Of a stretch of 34,161 bases of DNA, positions 9,138 to 16,706 are shown one piece after another. Under the pieces are notes generated by a model. The model searched no databases and was not told the origin of the DNA. It saw nothing but the letters and a program-made list of their open reading frames with translations. Numbering within the stretch: the stretch's first letter is position 1; every line of letters begins with the position of its first letter. The translations under genes and the position numbers were made by a program. This DNA comes from Planctomycetota bacterium (GTDB taxonomy: Bacteria > Planctomycetota > Planctomycetia > Pirellulales > PNKZ01): assembly GCA_017303535.1 (NCBI GenBank), contig JAFLCO010000022.1:1-34161 (forward strand), given 5' to 3'.

Positions 9138-10346
9138 ATGGCTCGCCTGCTCGCGGAACGCGTCGCCATCGTCGGTTTCGGCCCGGCGGGCGGAGCTTTG
9201 GCGTTGCTACTCGCGCGGGCCGGTCGGCGTGTAACGCTCTTCGAACGCGCACCGAAGCTCGGGCCCGTCGGCGCGGGGATCTTGCTACAACCCTCCGGTC
9301 AGGCGGTGCTTCACCGGCTCGGTCTGCTCGAAAAGGTATGCGAGCGCAGCGAACGGATCGAGATGCTCCATGCCGTGCGGTGCTGCGGTCGCACACTTGT
9401 GCGTTTGCGGTACGACGGCGCTCTGCCCGACGCCGCCGCGTACGGCGTCCATCGGGGCGTGCTCTTCGAGTTGTTGCACAAAGCGTTAATCGCGTCCGGC
9501 GTCGAGATTCACAGCGGTTGTGAAGTTGCGGATTTCACTGAGTCGGACACCGGCGTCGAACTCGTCGACGCGGCCGGTCGTAAGCACGGACCGTTCGACA
9601 TGGCCGCCTGTTGCGACGGTTCACGCTCGAAGCTTCGGCAAAGGATCGACGTGCAATCGCGATCGCGGCCGTACGCATACGGTGCGCTGTGGGCCGTCGG
9701 GCCCTGTACTCAAGTGCGCGGCTATCTGCATCAAACGGTTGACGGTACCCGCCGGCTGTGCGGAGTGCTGCCGATCGGCAACGCGCGGGCGACGCTGTTT
9801 TGGGGCATGCGAACCGACGGGTTCGACGAATTGCGGCAATCGTCGTTCGCCGACTTTCGCGACGACGTGCTGGCTCTCTGTCCCGAAGCCGAAGAAGTGT
9901 TCATCGAATTTCGCAGCTTCGACCAAGCGGCGATAGCTCGTTACGGACATGCGGCCCCGCGTCGCTTGTTTGGCTCGCGTACCGTGCTCGTCGGCGATGC
10001 GGCCCATGCGATGAGCCCGCACCTAGGACAAGGGGCGAACCTCGGTTTGGTCGACGCGGAAACGCTGGCGGCGAATTTGGAAACTTCGCCGACGCTCGCC
10101 GACGCTTTTCAGCAGTACGTGGCGCAGACGCGCGGGCGCGTGAGGTTTTATTCCGGCCTGTCATGGATTCTGTCGCCGTTTTTTCAGAGCGACTCTTCAT
10201 GGCTCGGTTGGGGCCGCGACAGGGCCCTGCCGCTGATGACGATGGTCCCTCCGCTGCGGCGGCAAATGGAGCTTTCGCTCGCCGGCCTGAAGTGCGGGCT
10301 ATTCCGTTCGGTGAAGCCCGCTCCGAATGAGTTGCATGCGCGCTGA
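9138..10346 (+). CDS. FAD-dependent monooxygenase (UbiH / p-hydroxybenzoate hydroxylase family)
   Basis: A 402-residue flavoprotein predicted to hydroxylate an aromatic or similar substrate with NAD(P)H and O2. The Rossmann FAD motif GFGPAG is at residues 13-18, followed by the acidic Glu36 that contacts ribose. The DG motif appears as CCDGSRSKLRQ near 157, and the second FAD motif as VGDAAHAMSPHLGQGANLG near 288. The length and order match class A flavin monooxygenases. The C-terminus contains a hydrophobic, aromatic-rich segment (about 335-385) as in several membrane-associated members. It is transcribed away from the GntR-deacylase-decarboxylase group, so a shared regulator is plausible. 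The ATG at 9138 has only a weak ribosome binding site. Ubiquinone or salicylate hydroxylase roles cannot be told apart by eye. Confidence 0.9.
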   Translation: MARLLAERVAIVGFGPAGGALALLLARAGRRVTLFERAPKLGPVGAGILLQPSGQAVLHRLGLLEKVCERSERIEMLHAVRCCGRTLVRLRYDGALPDAAAYGVHRGVLFELLHKALIASGVEIHSGCEVADFTESDTGVELVDAAGRKHGPFDMAACCDGSRSKLRQRIDVQSRSRPYAYGALWAVGPCTQVRGYLHQTVDGTRRLCGVLPIGNARATLFWGMRTDGFDELRQSSFADFRDDVLALCPEAEEVFIEFRSFDQAAIARYGHAAPRRLFGSRTVLVGDAAHAMSPHLGQGANLGLVDAETLAANLETSPTLADAFQQYVAQTRGRVRFYSGLSWILSPFFQSDSSWLGWGRDRALPLMTMVPPLRRQMELSLAGLKCGLFRSVKPAPNELHAR

Positions 10347-10391
10347 TTAGGCGCACGAACGGCGGTGAGTGCGGCGATGAAAATATATTGA

Positions 10392-10419
10392 TTGATCGCC
10401 CCGGGTGTGCGGCGATAAT
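10392..10419 (+). promoter_or_regulatory. Sigma70-like promoter for the ceramidase-like gene
   Basis: TTGATC (10392-10397) and GATAAT (10414-10419) are separated by 16 nt. Matches to consensus are 4/6 and 5/6. A transcript from here would have a leader of roughly 58 nt before the ATG at 10484. The site lies inside the longer open frame, which supports the later start. No transcript data were available. Confidence 0.45.
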
Positions 10420-10483
10420 CTCGGGTTCACAGGTCGTAACCTGCCCTGACATCCTGCCGTTGCGGAATCCCACGAGTCTCATC

Positions 10484-11857
10484 ATGTCGCCTCTTCGATG
10501 CGTTCTCACCTGTGCTTTACTGCTACTTGTCGCTGCTCCGGCTTCGTCGCAAGCCGCTGTTTGGAAGGCCGGCACGGCCGTCGTGAAGGTGACGCCGACG
10601 GAACCGATGTGGATGGCCGGCTACGCGGCGCGCAAGAAGCCGTCCGAGGGCGTCGCCCTCGATCTGTACTGCAAGGCCTTGGCCTTGGAAGACGACGCCG
10701 GTCGGCGGGTCGTGATCGTCACCTGCGATCTGATCGGCATTCCGCGCGACTTGCGGGAGGCCGTCGCCGCCGAATGCCAGCGCCAGTACAAACTTCCTCC
10801 GGAGCGACTGGTGCTCAACGCTTCGCACACGCACTGCGGACCGGAGTTTCGCCGCTATAAGAAAGAAACGCTCGCACTTTCCGACGAACGCGTGCGACAA
10901 GGGGCCGAATACGCCGAGCGTTTGGAGAAGCAGTGGATCGCGCTGGTCGGCGAGGCATTGAAGAATCTCGCGCCGGCTAAGGTGAGCTACGTTCAGGCTC
11001 GATGCGCTTTTGCGATGAATCGGCGAACGCCGTCGGACTCCGGTTACAAGAACGCACCGTGGAGCGAAGGCCCCGTCGACCACATCGTGCCGGTGCTGAA
11101 GGTCGACGGCGAGGACGGCAAACTCCGCACCGTGCTCTTCGGCTACGCATGCCACAACACAACGCTCGGCTTTCAACAATTCTGCGGCGACTACGCCGGC
11201 TACGCTCAGCAATATCTCGAAGAGAAACACCCTGGTACCACGGCTCATTTCTTCATGGGCTGCGGCGGCGATCAGAACCCATACCCGCGGCGCGAACTGG
11301 AATATGCCCGGCAGCACGGTAAGTCGCTGGGCGTAGCAGTCGAGGCGGCGTTGGAGTCGACGCCGGTTCGCGAACTGAGCGGGCCATTGAACGCCGCGCT
11401 GACGTTTGCCCCGCTCGAATTTGCCCCGCCGCCGCCGAAGGAAATCTTGGAGCGGCAAACGAAGAGCCCGAACGAGTACGAAGCTCGGCACGCGACAAGG
11501 TTGCTCAAAGAACTCGCCGACACGGGCAAGATTGAAACGCGGTACGACGCGCCGCTGCAGGCCGTGCAATTTGGCGACGACTTGACGATCGTCGCCTTTC
11601 CGGGCGAGACCGTCGTCGATTTCGCGATTCGCGCACGGCAAGACTTCGGCGGCGGCAAGCGAATCGTCTGGCCCGCCGGTTACTCGAACGACGTGTTTGC
11701 GTACATTCCTTCGAAGCGCGTGTTGCTCGAAGGTGGTTACGAAGCCGGCGGAGCGATGCTCTTCGGCCGCTTTCCCGGGCCGTTTTCCGTCGACGTCGAA
11801 GAGCGCATGATGAAGGCGGCGGCGGAAGCGGTCGAGAAGAGTCGAAAGGCTCCTTAA
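10484..11857 (+). CDS. Neutral/alkaline non-lysosomal ceramidase-like secreted hydrolase
   Basis: A 457-residue exported protein similar to the N-terminal catalytic domain of neutral ceramidases (PF04734), Zn-dependent amidases. Residues 1-25 form a signal peptide (hydrophobic LTCALLLLVAAPA, then a cleavage site near SQA-AVW). Family motifs are AGTAVVKVTPTEPMWMAGY (about 29-47), the zinc motif NASHTHCGPEF (112-122), CHNTTLGF plus CGDYAGYAQQYLE (about 221-245), and FFMGCGGDQNP near 254. It lacks the full C-terminal Ig domain of the Pseudomonas enzyme, a common state in planctomycete homologues. The frame is open from 10388, but the ATG at 10484 begins the signal peptide. The true substrate may be another N-acyl lipid or an unrelated ester or amide. 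A convergent ABC transporter pair follows. Confidence 0.9.
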   Translation: MSPLRCVLTCALLLLVAAPASSQAAVWKAGTAVVKVTPTEPMWMAGYAARKKPSEGVALDLYCKALALEDDAGRRVVIVTCDLIGIPRDLREAVAAECQRQYKLPPERLVLNASHTHCGPEFRRYKKETLALSDERVRQGAEYAERLEKQWIALVGEALKNLAPAKVSYVQARCAFAMNRRTPSDSGYKNAPWSEGPVDHIVPVLKVDGEDGKLRTVLFGYACHNTTLGFQQFCGDYAGYAQQYLEEKHPGTTAHFFMGCGGDQNPYPRRELEYARQHGKSLGVAVEAALESTPVRELSGPLNAALTFAPLEFAPPPPKEILERQTKSPNEYEARHATRLLKELADTGKIETRYDAPLQAVQFGDDLTIVAFPGETVVDFAIRARQDFGGGKRIVWPAGYSNDVFAYIPSKRVLLEGGYEAGGAMLFGRFPGPFSVDVEERMMKAAAEAVEKSRKAP

Positions 11858-11871
11858 GGACAGGCTGCACG

Positions 11872-11950
11872 GGGTGCCACTGGTGGCTTGCCCACCAGTG
11901 CCTATTATGACGTCAAACGAGCACTGGTGGACAAGCCACCAGTGGCACCC
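11872..11950. repeat. Paired hairpins in inverted orientation, CTTG(C/T) loop (REPIN-like)
   Basis: Arm 1 (11872-11901) and arm 2 (11921-11950) are reverse complements at 29 of 30 positions, with a 19-nt spacer. Each arm folds alone into a 9-bp perfect hairpin, CACTGGTGG/CCACCAGTG. The loops are CTTGC (11887-11891) in the first and ACAAG (11931-11935) in the mirror copy. As in the element at 4826-4933, the single mismatch between arms is the last loop base. It fills the convergent gap between the ceramidase-like and ABC permease genes and could serve as a bidirectional transcript end. Confidence 0.88.
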
Positions 11951-11972
11951 GTGAGCAAAGCCGACGGGTACC

Positions 11973-12848
11973 TTAGAGCGGGGCGGGCAAGTCTCGTTTT
12001 GCGAAAACGACAACGGCCGCGGCGTAGCACAAGAGCCCGGCCGCGAGCAAGATGCCGTTGTTCACGGCCATGTCGCGCAACGCGGTTTCCGGCCGAATGC
12101 CGAGCACTTCCGGTTCGAAGGCCGAGAGAAACGAGCCGTAGCCGAGCCATGAGAAGCTCTCGACCGCGCGAGCAACGAGCTTCAGCAACAACTGGAACAA
12201 ATAGAACCCGCACATCCAGCCGACGGTGTGCCGGCGATCGCTGCCGCAAGCCGAAGCGAGCGTCGTTGCGGCGGTGAGAAAGAATAGGAACCCGGCAAGA
12301 CTCAACGCCGACGGCCCAAAATCCAGCGGATTCACACGGCCCGAATAACCCATCAGCCACACGCCGAACCAAGTGCCGAGCCACGACACGACCGCCAACA
12401 GCAAGCCGCACACGTTATTGACGACTGCGTGCGTGACGACGATCGCCCACCGCCGCACAGGCTGGGCCAGCAACAACTCCATCGACCCGCGACCGATCTC
12501 GCCGCTCACGCAATCCGATCCGCGCGCGATACTCCACGCGACGCAAACGAAAATCGTCACGGGATGAACATACGCCATAGCCAGCCGGCCGGTCGGGGTC
12601 GCCAAGGAAGCCAGCGGGATGCCGAGCATTTTTTCGAACGACTTCGGCAACGTCTGCAGAAACACTTCCAGTGCGCCCAGCTCGACTTGGCTCGACATCC
12701 AGACGTAGATCACCTGAAACAAGGCCGCCGTACCGACGAGCGCCGCCAACAATCCGCGCGATTCGGCCCAAGCCTTCCACCACAAGGCCCGGGGCAACGG
12801 GCCCACGTCGTTCTTCGCCGAAGCAAGCAATTGCGGAGAGCTGTTCAT
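11973..12848 (-). CDS. ABC-2 type transporter permease
   Basis: A 291-residue integral membrane protein with about six hydrophobic segments, for example GLLAALVGTAALFQVIYVW, AYVHPVTIFVCVAWSIA, CGLLLAVVSWLGTWFGVWL and ILLAAGLLCYAAAVVVFA. It has the ABC-2 style loop GEIGRGSMELLLAQPVRRW, characteristic of the NosY/CcmB-like half of bacterial exporters. The ATG at 12848 overlaps the stop of the upstream ATPase gene in an ATGA, and GGGAGG lies 9 nt before it, so translation is coupled. The frame extends upstream to 12992, but that part is shared with the ATPase gene and is not membrane-like. With its ATPase it should form an exporter of unknown cargo. The gene ends near the paired-hairpin repeat. 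Confidence 0.9.
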   Translation of the reverse strand: MNSSPQLLASAKNDVGPLPRALWWKAWAESRGLLAALVGTAALFQVIYVWMSSQVELGALEVFLQTLPKSFEKMLGIPLASLATPTGRLAMAYVHPVTIFVCVAWSIARGSDCVSGEIGRGSMELLLAQPVRRWAIVVTHAVVNNVCGLLLAVVSWLGTWFGVWLMGYSGRVNPLDFGPSALSLAGFLFFLTAATTLASACGSDRRHTVGWMCGFYLFQLLLKLVARAVESFSWLGYGSFLSAFEPEVLGIRPETALRDMAVNNGILLAAGLLCYAAAVVVFAKRDLPAPL

Positions 12849-13768
12849 ACGCTGGCCTCCCGCGGCAACTCGGCGCGCCACACTTCCGGAGGATGAAATC
12901 GCTCGTAAATCGCCGCCAGCCCGACCGGCTCGATGCGCAGTTCGTCGGTTTGCAAGGTCGCCAGCCACGATAACAGCGGCCCGAGCGCGCACCCGGCTAC
13001 GATCACAAGTTCATCGCCGCGCACTGTCATGTCCATATCCGTGGCCAGTTCGCGCGGCAACTCCGGCGGCGGCCCGTTCCACTGAGCGACGATCCGGTGC
13101 TGCCGTCGCAAGGCGTGCATGTCTTGTTCATGCACAAGCTTTCCGGCGCGCAGCACCAACACACGGTCGCAGGCCTTTTCGACTTCATCAAGCACGTGCG
13201 ACGAGAAGAGTACGGCACGCCCGGCGTCGCGTGCTTCGCGGACCAGCGCGACCACCTCGCCGCGCACGGTCGGATCGAGATTCGCGGTCGGCTCGTCGAG
13301 GATCACAAGCGGGGCGTCTACGGCCAAGACCGAGGCCAAGGCCAGCTTCTGCCGCATCCCGGTCGACATGGCACGCACGCGGCGCGACAAATCCAAGTCC
13401 AACCGCCGGGCCAGCCGCGCCGCACGGTCGTTATAGCCGGCATCGCGCAACCCTGCGAAAAACCGCAGGATGTCGTGACCGGTAAAATGAGGAAAGAGCC
13501 GAGCGTCGCCCGGCAGATAAGCGACGCGCTCGTGCACGGCGACCGACTCAGCACGACAATCCAAGCCTGCGATCGTCGCTTGGCCCGAGGTCGGCGTCAG
13601 ATAGCCCATGAGCAGCCGCAAGAGCGTCGTCTTCCCGGCGCCGTTGGGCCCGAGCAACCCGACGATCTCGCCGGGTCGCAGTTCGAAGCAGCAATCGTCG
13701 AGCGCGGCCAGCGAGCCGTAGCGCTTCGTCAATCCGCGGACTTCGACGAGCGTCGGCGACATCAACAT
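12845..13768 (-). CDS. ABC transporter ATP-binding protein
   Basis: A 307-residue nucleotide-binding subunit. Walker A is GPNGAGKT (residues 40-47). The signature region is degenerate, MSTGMRQKLALASVL (near 142) instead of LSGGQ, as in many ABC-2 exporters. Walker B is LVILDEPTANLDP (near 165) and the switch His is in LFSSHVLDE (near 197). A C-terminal extension (about 220-307) with a small beta domain is common in drug or lantibiotic-type exporters. In-frame starts occur up to 13936, but the earlier residues do not resemble the family; ATG codons at 13768 and 13762 both fit. It is translationally coupled to the permease and diverges from glnD. The transported substrate is unknown. Confidence 0.93.
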   Translation of the reverse strand: MLMSPTLVEVRGLTKRYGSLAALDDCCFELRPGEIVGLLGPNGAGKTTLLRLLMGYLTPTSGQATIAGLDCRAESVAVHERVAYLPGDARLFPHFTGHDILRFFAGLRDAGYNDRAARLARRLDLDLSRRVRAMSTGMRQKLALASVLAVDAPLVILDEPTANLDPTVRGEVVALVREARDAGRAVLFSSHVLDEVEKACDRVLVLRAGKLVHEQDMHALRRQHRIVAQWNGPPPELPRELATDMDMTVRGDELVIVAGCALGPLLSWLATLQTDELRIEPVGLAAIYERFHPPEVWRAELPREASV

Positions 13769-13819
13769 TCTCGGGATTCGCAACGGCTTAACGAGCAAAA
13801 ACGGCGGCCCAACCACTGT

Positions 13820-13834
13820 AGCCGGCCGCCGGCT
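13820..13834 (+). other. Small GC hairpin followed by T residues in the divergent ABC/glnD gap
   Basis: AGCCGG/CCGGCT pair around a CCG loop, followed by TTT on the plus strand. It lies about 140 nt before the glnD ATG and could be a weak terminator or attenuator. A 6-bp palindrome in GC-rich DNA can also arise by chance. The rest of the gap 13769-13975 shows no other clear signal. Confidence 0.25.
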
Positions 13835-13975
13835 TTTGAACAGGCCGAGCGTGTTCTGCGGTAGCGGAAACGGCCCGCTTTCGTGATACTGCGAGGCTTC
13901 GCGGTGCGGGCGGCGCCGCGGAGACGACATTCGCAAGATCTTGAATTCTTACCGGCCTGCGCGGTCGGACATCGC

Positions 13976-16669
13976 ATGAGTTCCGCACCCGGCCTACGTC
14001 CGCTGATTCTCGACGTGAAGCGTCGCCTCGTCGAAGGGCGCGAGCGCATCAAGGCTCGTCACGATAAGGGGGCTCCCGGCATTCAAACCTGTCGGGCCAT
14101 GACCGAACTCTACGACGGCCTGATCCTCGAACTCTATCGCGCGGCGCTGGCCGACCTGAAGGAAGAAGGTCCGCAAGGCCTGGAATCGGTGTGCGCCGTC
14201 GTGGCGGTCGGCGGCACCGGCCGCGGCGACTTGGCGCCGTATAGCGACGTCGACCTGATGCTGTTGCACGCGCCGACGCAAGCCGCCGAAGACCGCACGT
14301 CGAAGCTTGCCGAGCGGCTGCTGCGCGACGTATTCGACGTCGGATTTCAGCTCGGGCTCTCCGTCCGTACGGCGTCGCAGGCTTGCCAAGCGGCCCGCGG
14401 CGATGCGACCATTTGCACTTCGCTGATTGAAGCCCGGCTGCTCGTCGGCAACGTGGAACTGTTCGAATACTTTCAGCGCCGGTTTCGCAAAGAGTTCATG
14501 CGCCGCGCGGCGGCGCTGGTCCGCCTGATCGAACAGGCCAGGGGGGACGAACGAAATCAATACGGCGAAACGGTCTACTTGTTGGAGCCGAACCTTAAGC
14601 GCTCCAGCGGCGGTCTGCGCGATATTCAGTTCGTCCGCTGGATCGGCTTCTTGCAGCACGGCGTCGCGGAACCTGATGGGTTGAAGCTCGTCGGCGCGCT
14701 GGAGCGCGACGATCACGAGGCGCTCGTGCAGGCGTGGGAATTCCTCTTGCACCTGCGCAACGAGATGCACTTCCACGCCGGCAAAGGCAACGACTTGCTC
14801 GATAAAGCCGAGCAACTGCGGCTCGCCGAGGTGATGGGCTACGAAGGGAGCGCGGGACTGCTGCCGGTCGAGCGCTTCATGCAGCACTACTTTAAATTGA
14901 CGAGTCGCGTAAGCGGCATCGCCAAGCGATTCGCCGAGGCCGCACGCCCGCGGGCGATGATCGGCCGGATCTTGAGTCCCCTCGTCTCGCATCGCTTCGA
15001 GGGCGACTTTCGCGTCGGCCCGACGAGCATCGGCTTGCTGCCGCGATCGTTCGCTAAGTTGCAATCGAGCCTCGAAGAAATCCTCCGGCTCTGCGACTTG
15101 TCGAACCTCTACGACAAGCCGATCGATCGCGAGACGCAGGAAGCCATTCGGGCGGCGGTGCCAAAATTGCCGGAAGGCGTGAGCCCGCAGGCCGCGAAAA
15201 GATTCCTGTCGATGCTCAACAGTCCGGCGCGGCTCGGCGAACTTTTGCGATTGCTGCACGACACGGGCGCTCTGGAACGGGTACTTCCCGACTTCGCGCA
15301 TGCCCGCTGCTTGCTGCAGTTCAACGAGTATCACAAGTTCACGGTCGACGAACATACGCTCCGCGCGGTGGAGCAGGCGACGTCGCTGGTCGGCGATCAA
15401 GGAGCGCTCGGCGTCGCATATCGTGGGCTGAAGCGCAAGTGGCTGTTGCATTTGGCCCTGCTGCTGCACGATTTGGGAAAGGGATACGTCGAAGACCACA
15501 GCGACGTCGGCCTGCGGATCGCCACGGAAATGGCGCCGCGGCTCGGGCTCGACGAGGCCGACGCCGAGACGCTCAAGTTTCTCGTGCATAAGCATCTGGT
15601 GATGTCGCACTTGGCGTTTCGCCGCGACACGAGCGACGAGCAACTCATCACGAAGTTCGCCGTCGACGTCGGCTCGGCGGAAACATTGCAGATGTTGTAC
15701 GTGCTTACCTGCTGCGACACGGCGGCCGTCGGGCCCGGCACGCTCAACGCGTGGAAATCGGAAGTGCTGACAGATTTGTATCGCCGCACGCGGCGGCGTT
15801 TGACGAGCGAAGATCCTGATCAGGCGTCGCGCGCCGCACTGGCCGAACGTCGAAAATTGGTCCGCGATGCGCTTGTCGCCGCGTCCGGGCAGGCGAAGAC
15901 CGTCGCCCACGATGCGTCGCTCGACCCGTGGTATCAGCGGCATCTCGACGAACTTCCGGCGAGCTATCTCTACGGCAACCGGCCGGAGCAGGTCGCCGCC
16001 GACTTGGGCAAACTCAAGGGCTTGGGGCGACAGGACGTCGTCGCCGAAGGACGTTATTCACCGGAGACGAGCGCCACGGAATATTGGATCGGCACTTACG
16101 AAGACATCGCACCGGGCGTGTTTCATCGCCTTACCGGAGCGATATCGGCCGAAGGTTTGCAGATTCTCTCGGCCGAAATCAACACGCTTTCCGGCGGTTT
16201 GATCGTCGACCGGTTTTGGGTTTCCGATCCCGACTACTCGGGCGAGCCCGCGCCGTCGCGGGTCGACGACGTTTGCCGGGCGCTTACCAAGGCGCTCGAC
16301 CATCGGCAATCGAAGCGGCCGGCCTTTCGCAAAACGTGGGGCGGCAAGTCGCAGCGCCGTGCCGTGGCCGTGCCGACGCTGCCCACGCGCGTGAACGCCG
16401 ACAACGCCACGAGCGACGCCTACACGGTGCTCGACATCTTCGCGGCCGACCGGCGCGGGCTACTCTACGCCATCACGCGCACGCTCTACGAACTGGAATT
16501 GAACGTCGCGGTCGCCAAGATCGGCACGTACGTCGACCAGGTCGTCGACGTGTTCTACGTGACTGACCGCAAGGGAAAGAAGATTACGTCGACCGCGAAG
16601 GTTAATGAAATTCGCACCCGGCTACTCGTAGCGATCGAGGCCTGGGAGCGGAGCGACGTTTCGCGCTGA
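13976..16669 (+). CDS. glnD: GlnD: [protein-PII] uridylyltransferase / uridylyl-removing enzyme
   Basis: An 897-residue bifunctional nitrogen sensor predicted to add UMP to PII when glutamine is low and remove it when glutamine is high. The nucleotidyltransferase motif GGTGRGDLAPYSDVDLM is at residues 79-95. A GlnD/GlnE-type helical region follows with NLKRSSGGLRDIQFVRWIGF (near 207). The HD hydrolase domain includes the His near 459 and LLHDLGKG near 498. Two ACT domains sense glutamine: IAPGVFHRLTGAISAEGLQI (near 711) and LDIFAADRRGLLYAITRTLY (near 818). Domain order and length match GlnD. The ATG at 13976 is preferred because the upstream part of the frame (from 13883) has low family resemblance. 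No PII or glutamine synthetase gene is adjacent. The usual GRGEL acidic residue is Asp here, a conservative change. Confidence 0.95.
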   Translation: MSSAPGLRPLILDVKRRLVEGRERIKARHDKGAPGIQTCRAMTELYDGLILELYRAALADLKEEGPQGLESVCAVVAVGGTGRGDLAPYSDVDLMLLHAPTQAAEDRTSKLAERLLRDVFDVGFQLGLSVRTASQACQAARGDATICTSLIEARLLVGNVELFEYFQRRFRKEFMRRAAALVRLIEQARGDERNQYGETVYLLEPNLKRSSGGLRDIQFVRWIGFLQHGVAEPDGLKLVGALERDDHEALVQAWEFLLHLRNEMHFHAGKGNDLLDKAEQLRLAEVMGYEGSAGLLPVERFMQHYFKLTSRVSGIAKRFAEAARPRAMIGRILSPLVSHRFEGDFRVGPTSIGLLPRSFAKLQSSLEEILRLCDLSNLYDKPIDRETQEAIRAAVPKLPEGVSPQAAKRFLSMLNSPARLGELLRLLHDTGALERVLPDFAHARCLLQFNEYHKFTVDEHTLRAVEQATSLVGDQGALGVAYRGLKRKWLLHLALLLHDLGKGYVEDHSDVGLRIATEMAPRLGLDEADAETLKFLVHKHLVMSHLAFRRDTSDEQLITKFAVDVGSAETLQMLYVLTCCDTAAVGPGTLNAWKSEVLTDLYRRTRRRLTSEDPDQASRAALAERRKLVRDALVAASGQAKTVAHDASLDPWYQRHLDELPASYLYGNRPEQVAADLGKLKGLGRQDVVAEGRYSPETSATEYWIGTYEDIAPGVFHRLTGAISAEGLQILSAEINTLSGGLIVDRFWVSDPDYSGEPAPSRVDDVCRALTKALDHRQSKRPAFRKTWGGKSQRRAVAVPTLPTRVNADNATSDAYTVLDIFAADRRGLLYAITRTLYELELNVAVAKIGTYVDQVVDVFYVTDRKGKKITSTAKVNEIRTRLLVAIEAWERSDVSR

Positions 16670-16674
16670 AGCCT

Positions 16675-16689
16675 TCTCCCTCCGGGAGA
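16675..16689. terminator. Short hairpin between convergent genes
   Basis: TCTCCC/GGGAGA around a TCC loop, 5 nt after the glnD stop and 17 nt before the stop of the opposite gene. There is no clear T-tract, so a role in termination or RNA 3'-end protection is a weak inference. Confidence 0.35.
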
Positions 16690-16706
16690 GGAGTTGTCAC
16701 CAGCCG

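Noticed and set aside
10523-12013. Minus-strand open frame covering the ceramidase gene and the hairpin repeat
   Set aside because: It crosses the REPIN-like element and the end of another gene, and has no signal, domain or ribosome binding site.
13994-15943. Long open frame on the minus strand (649 codons)
   Set aside because: It lies opposite glnD and shows no domain, only repeated His/Arg/Glu/Gln typical of antisense to high-GC coding DNA.
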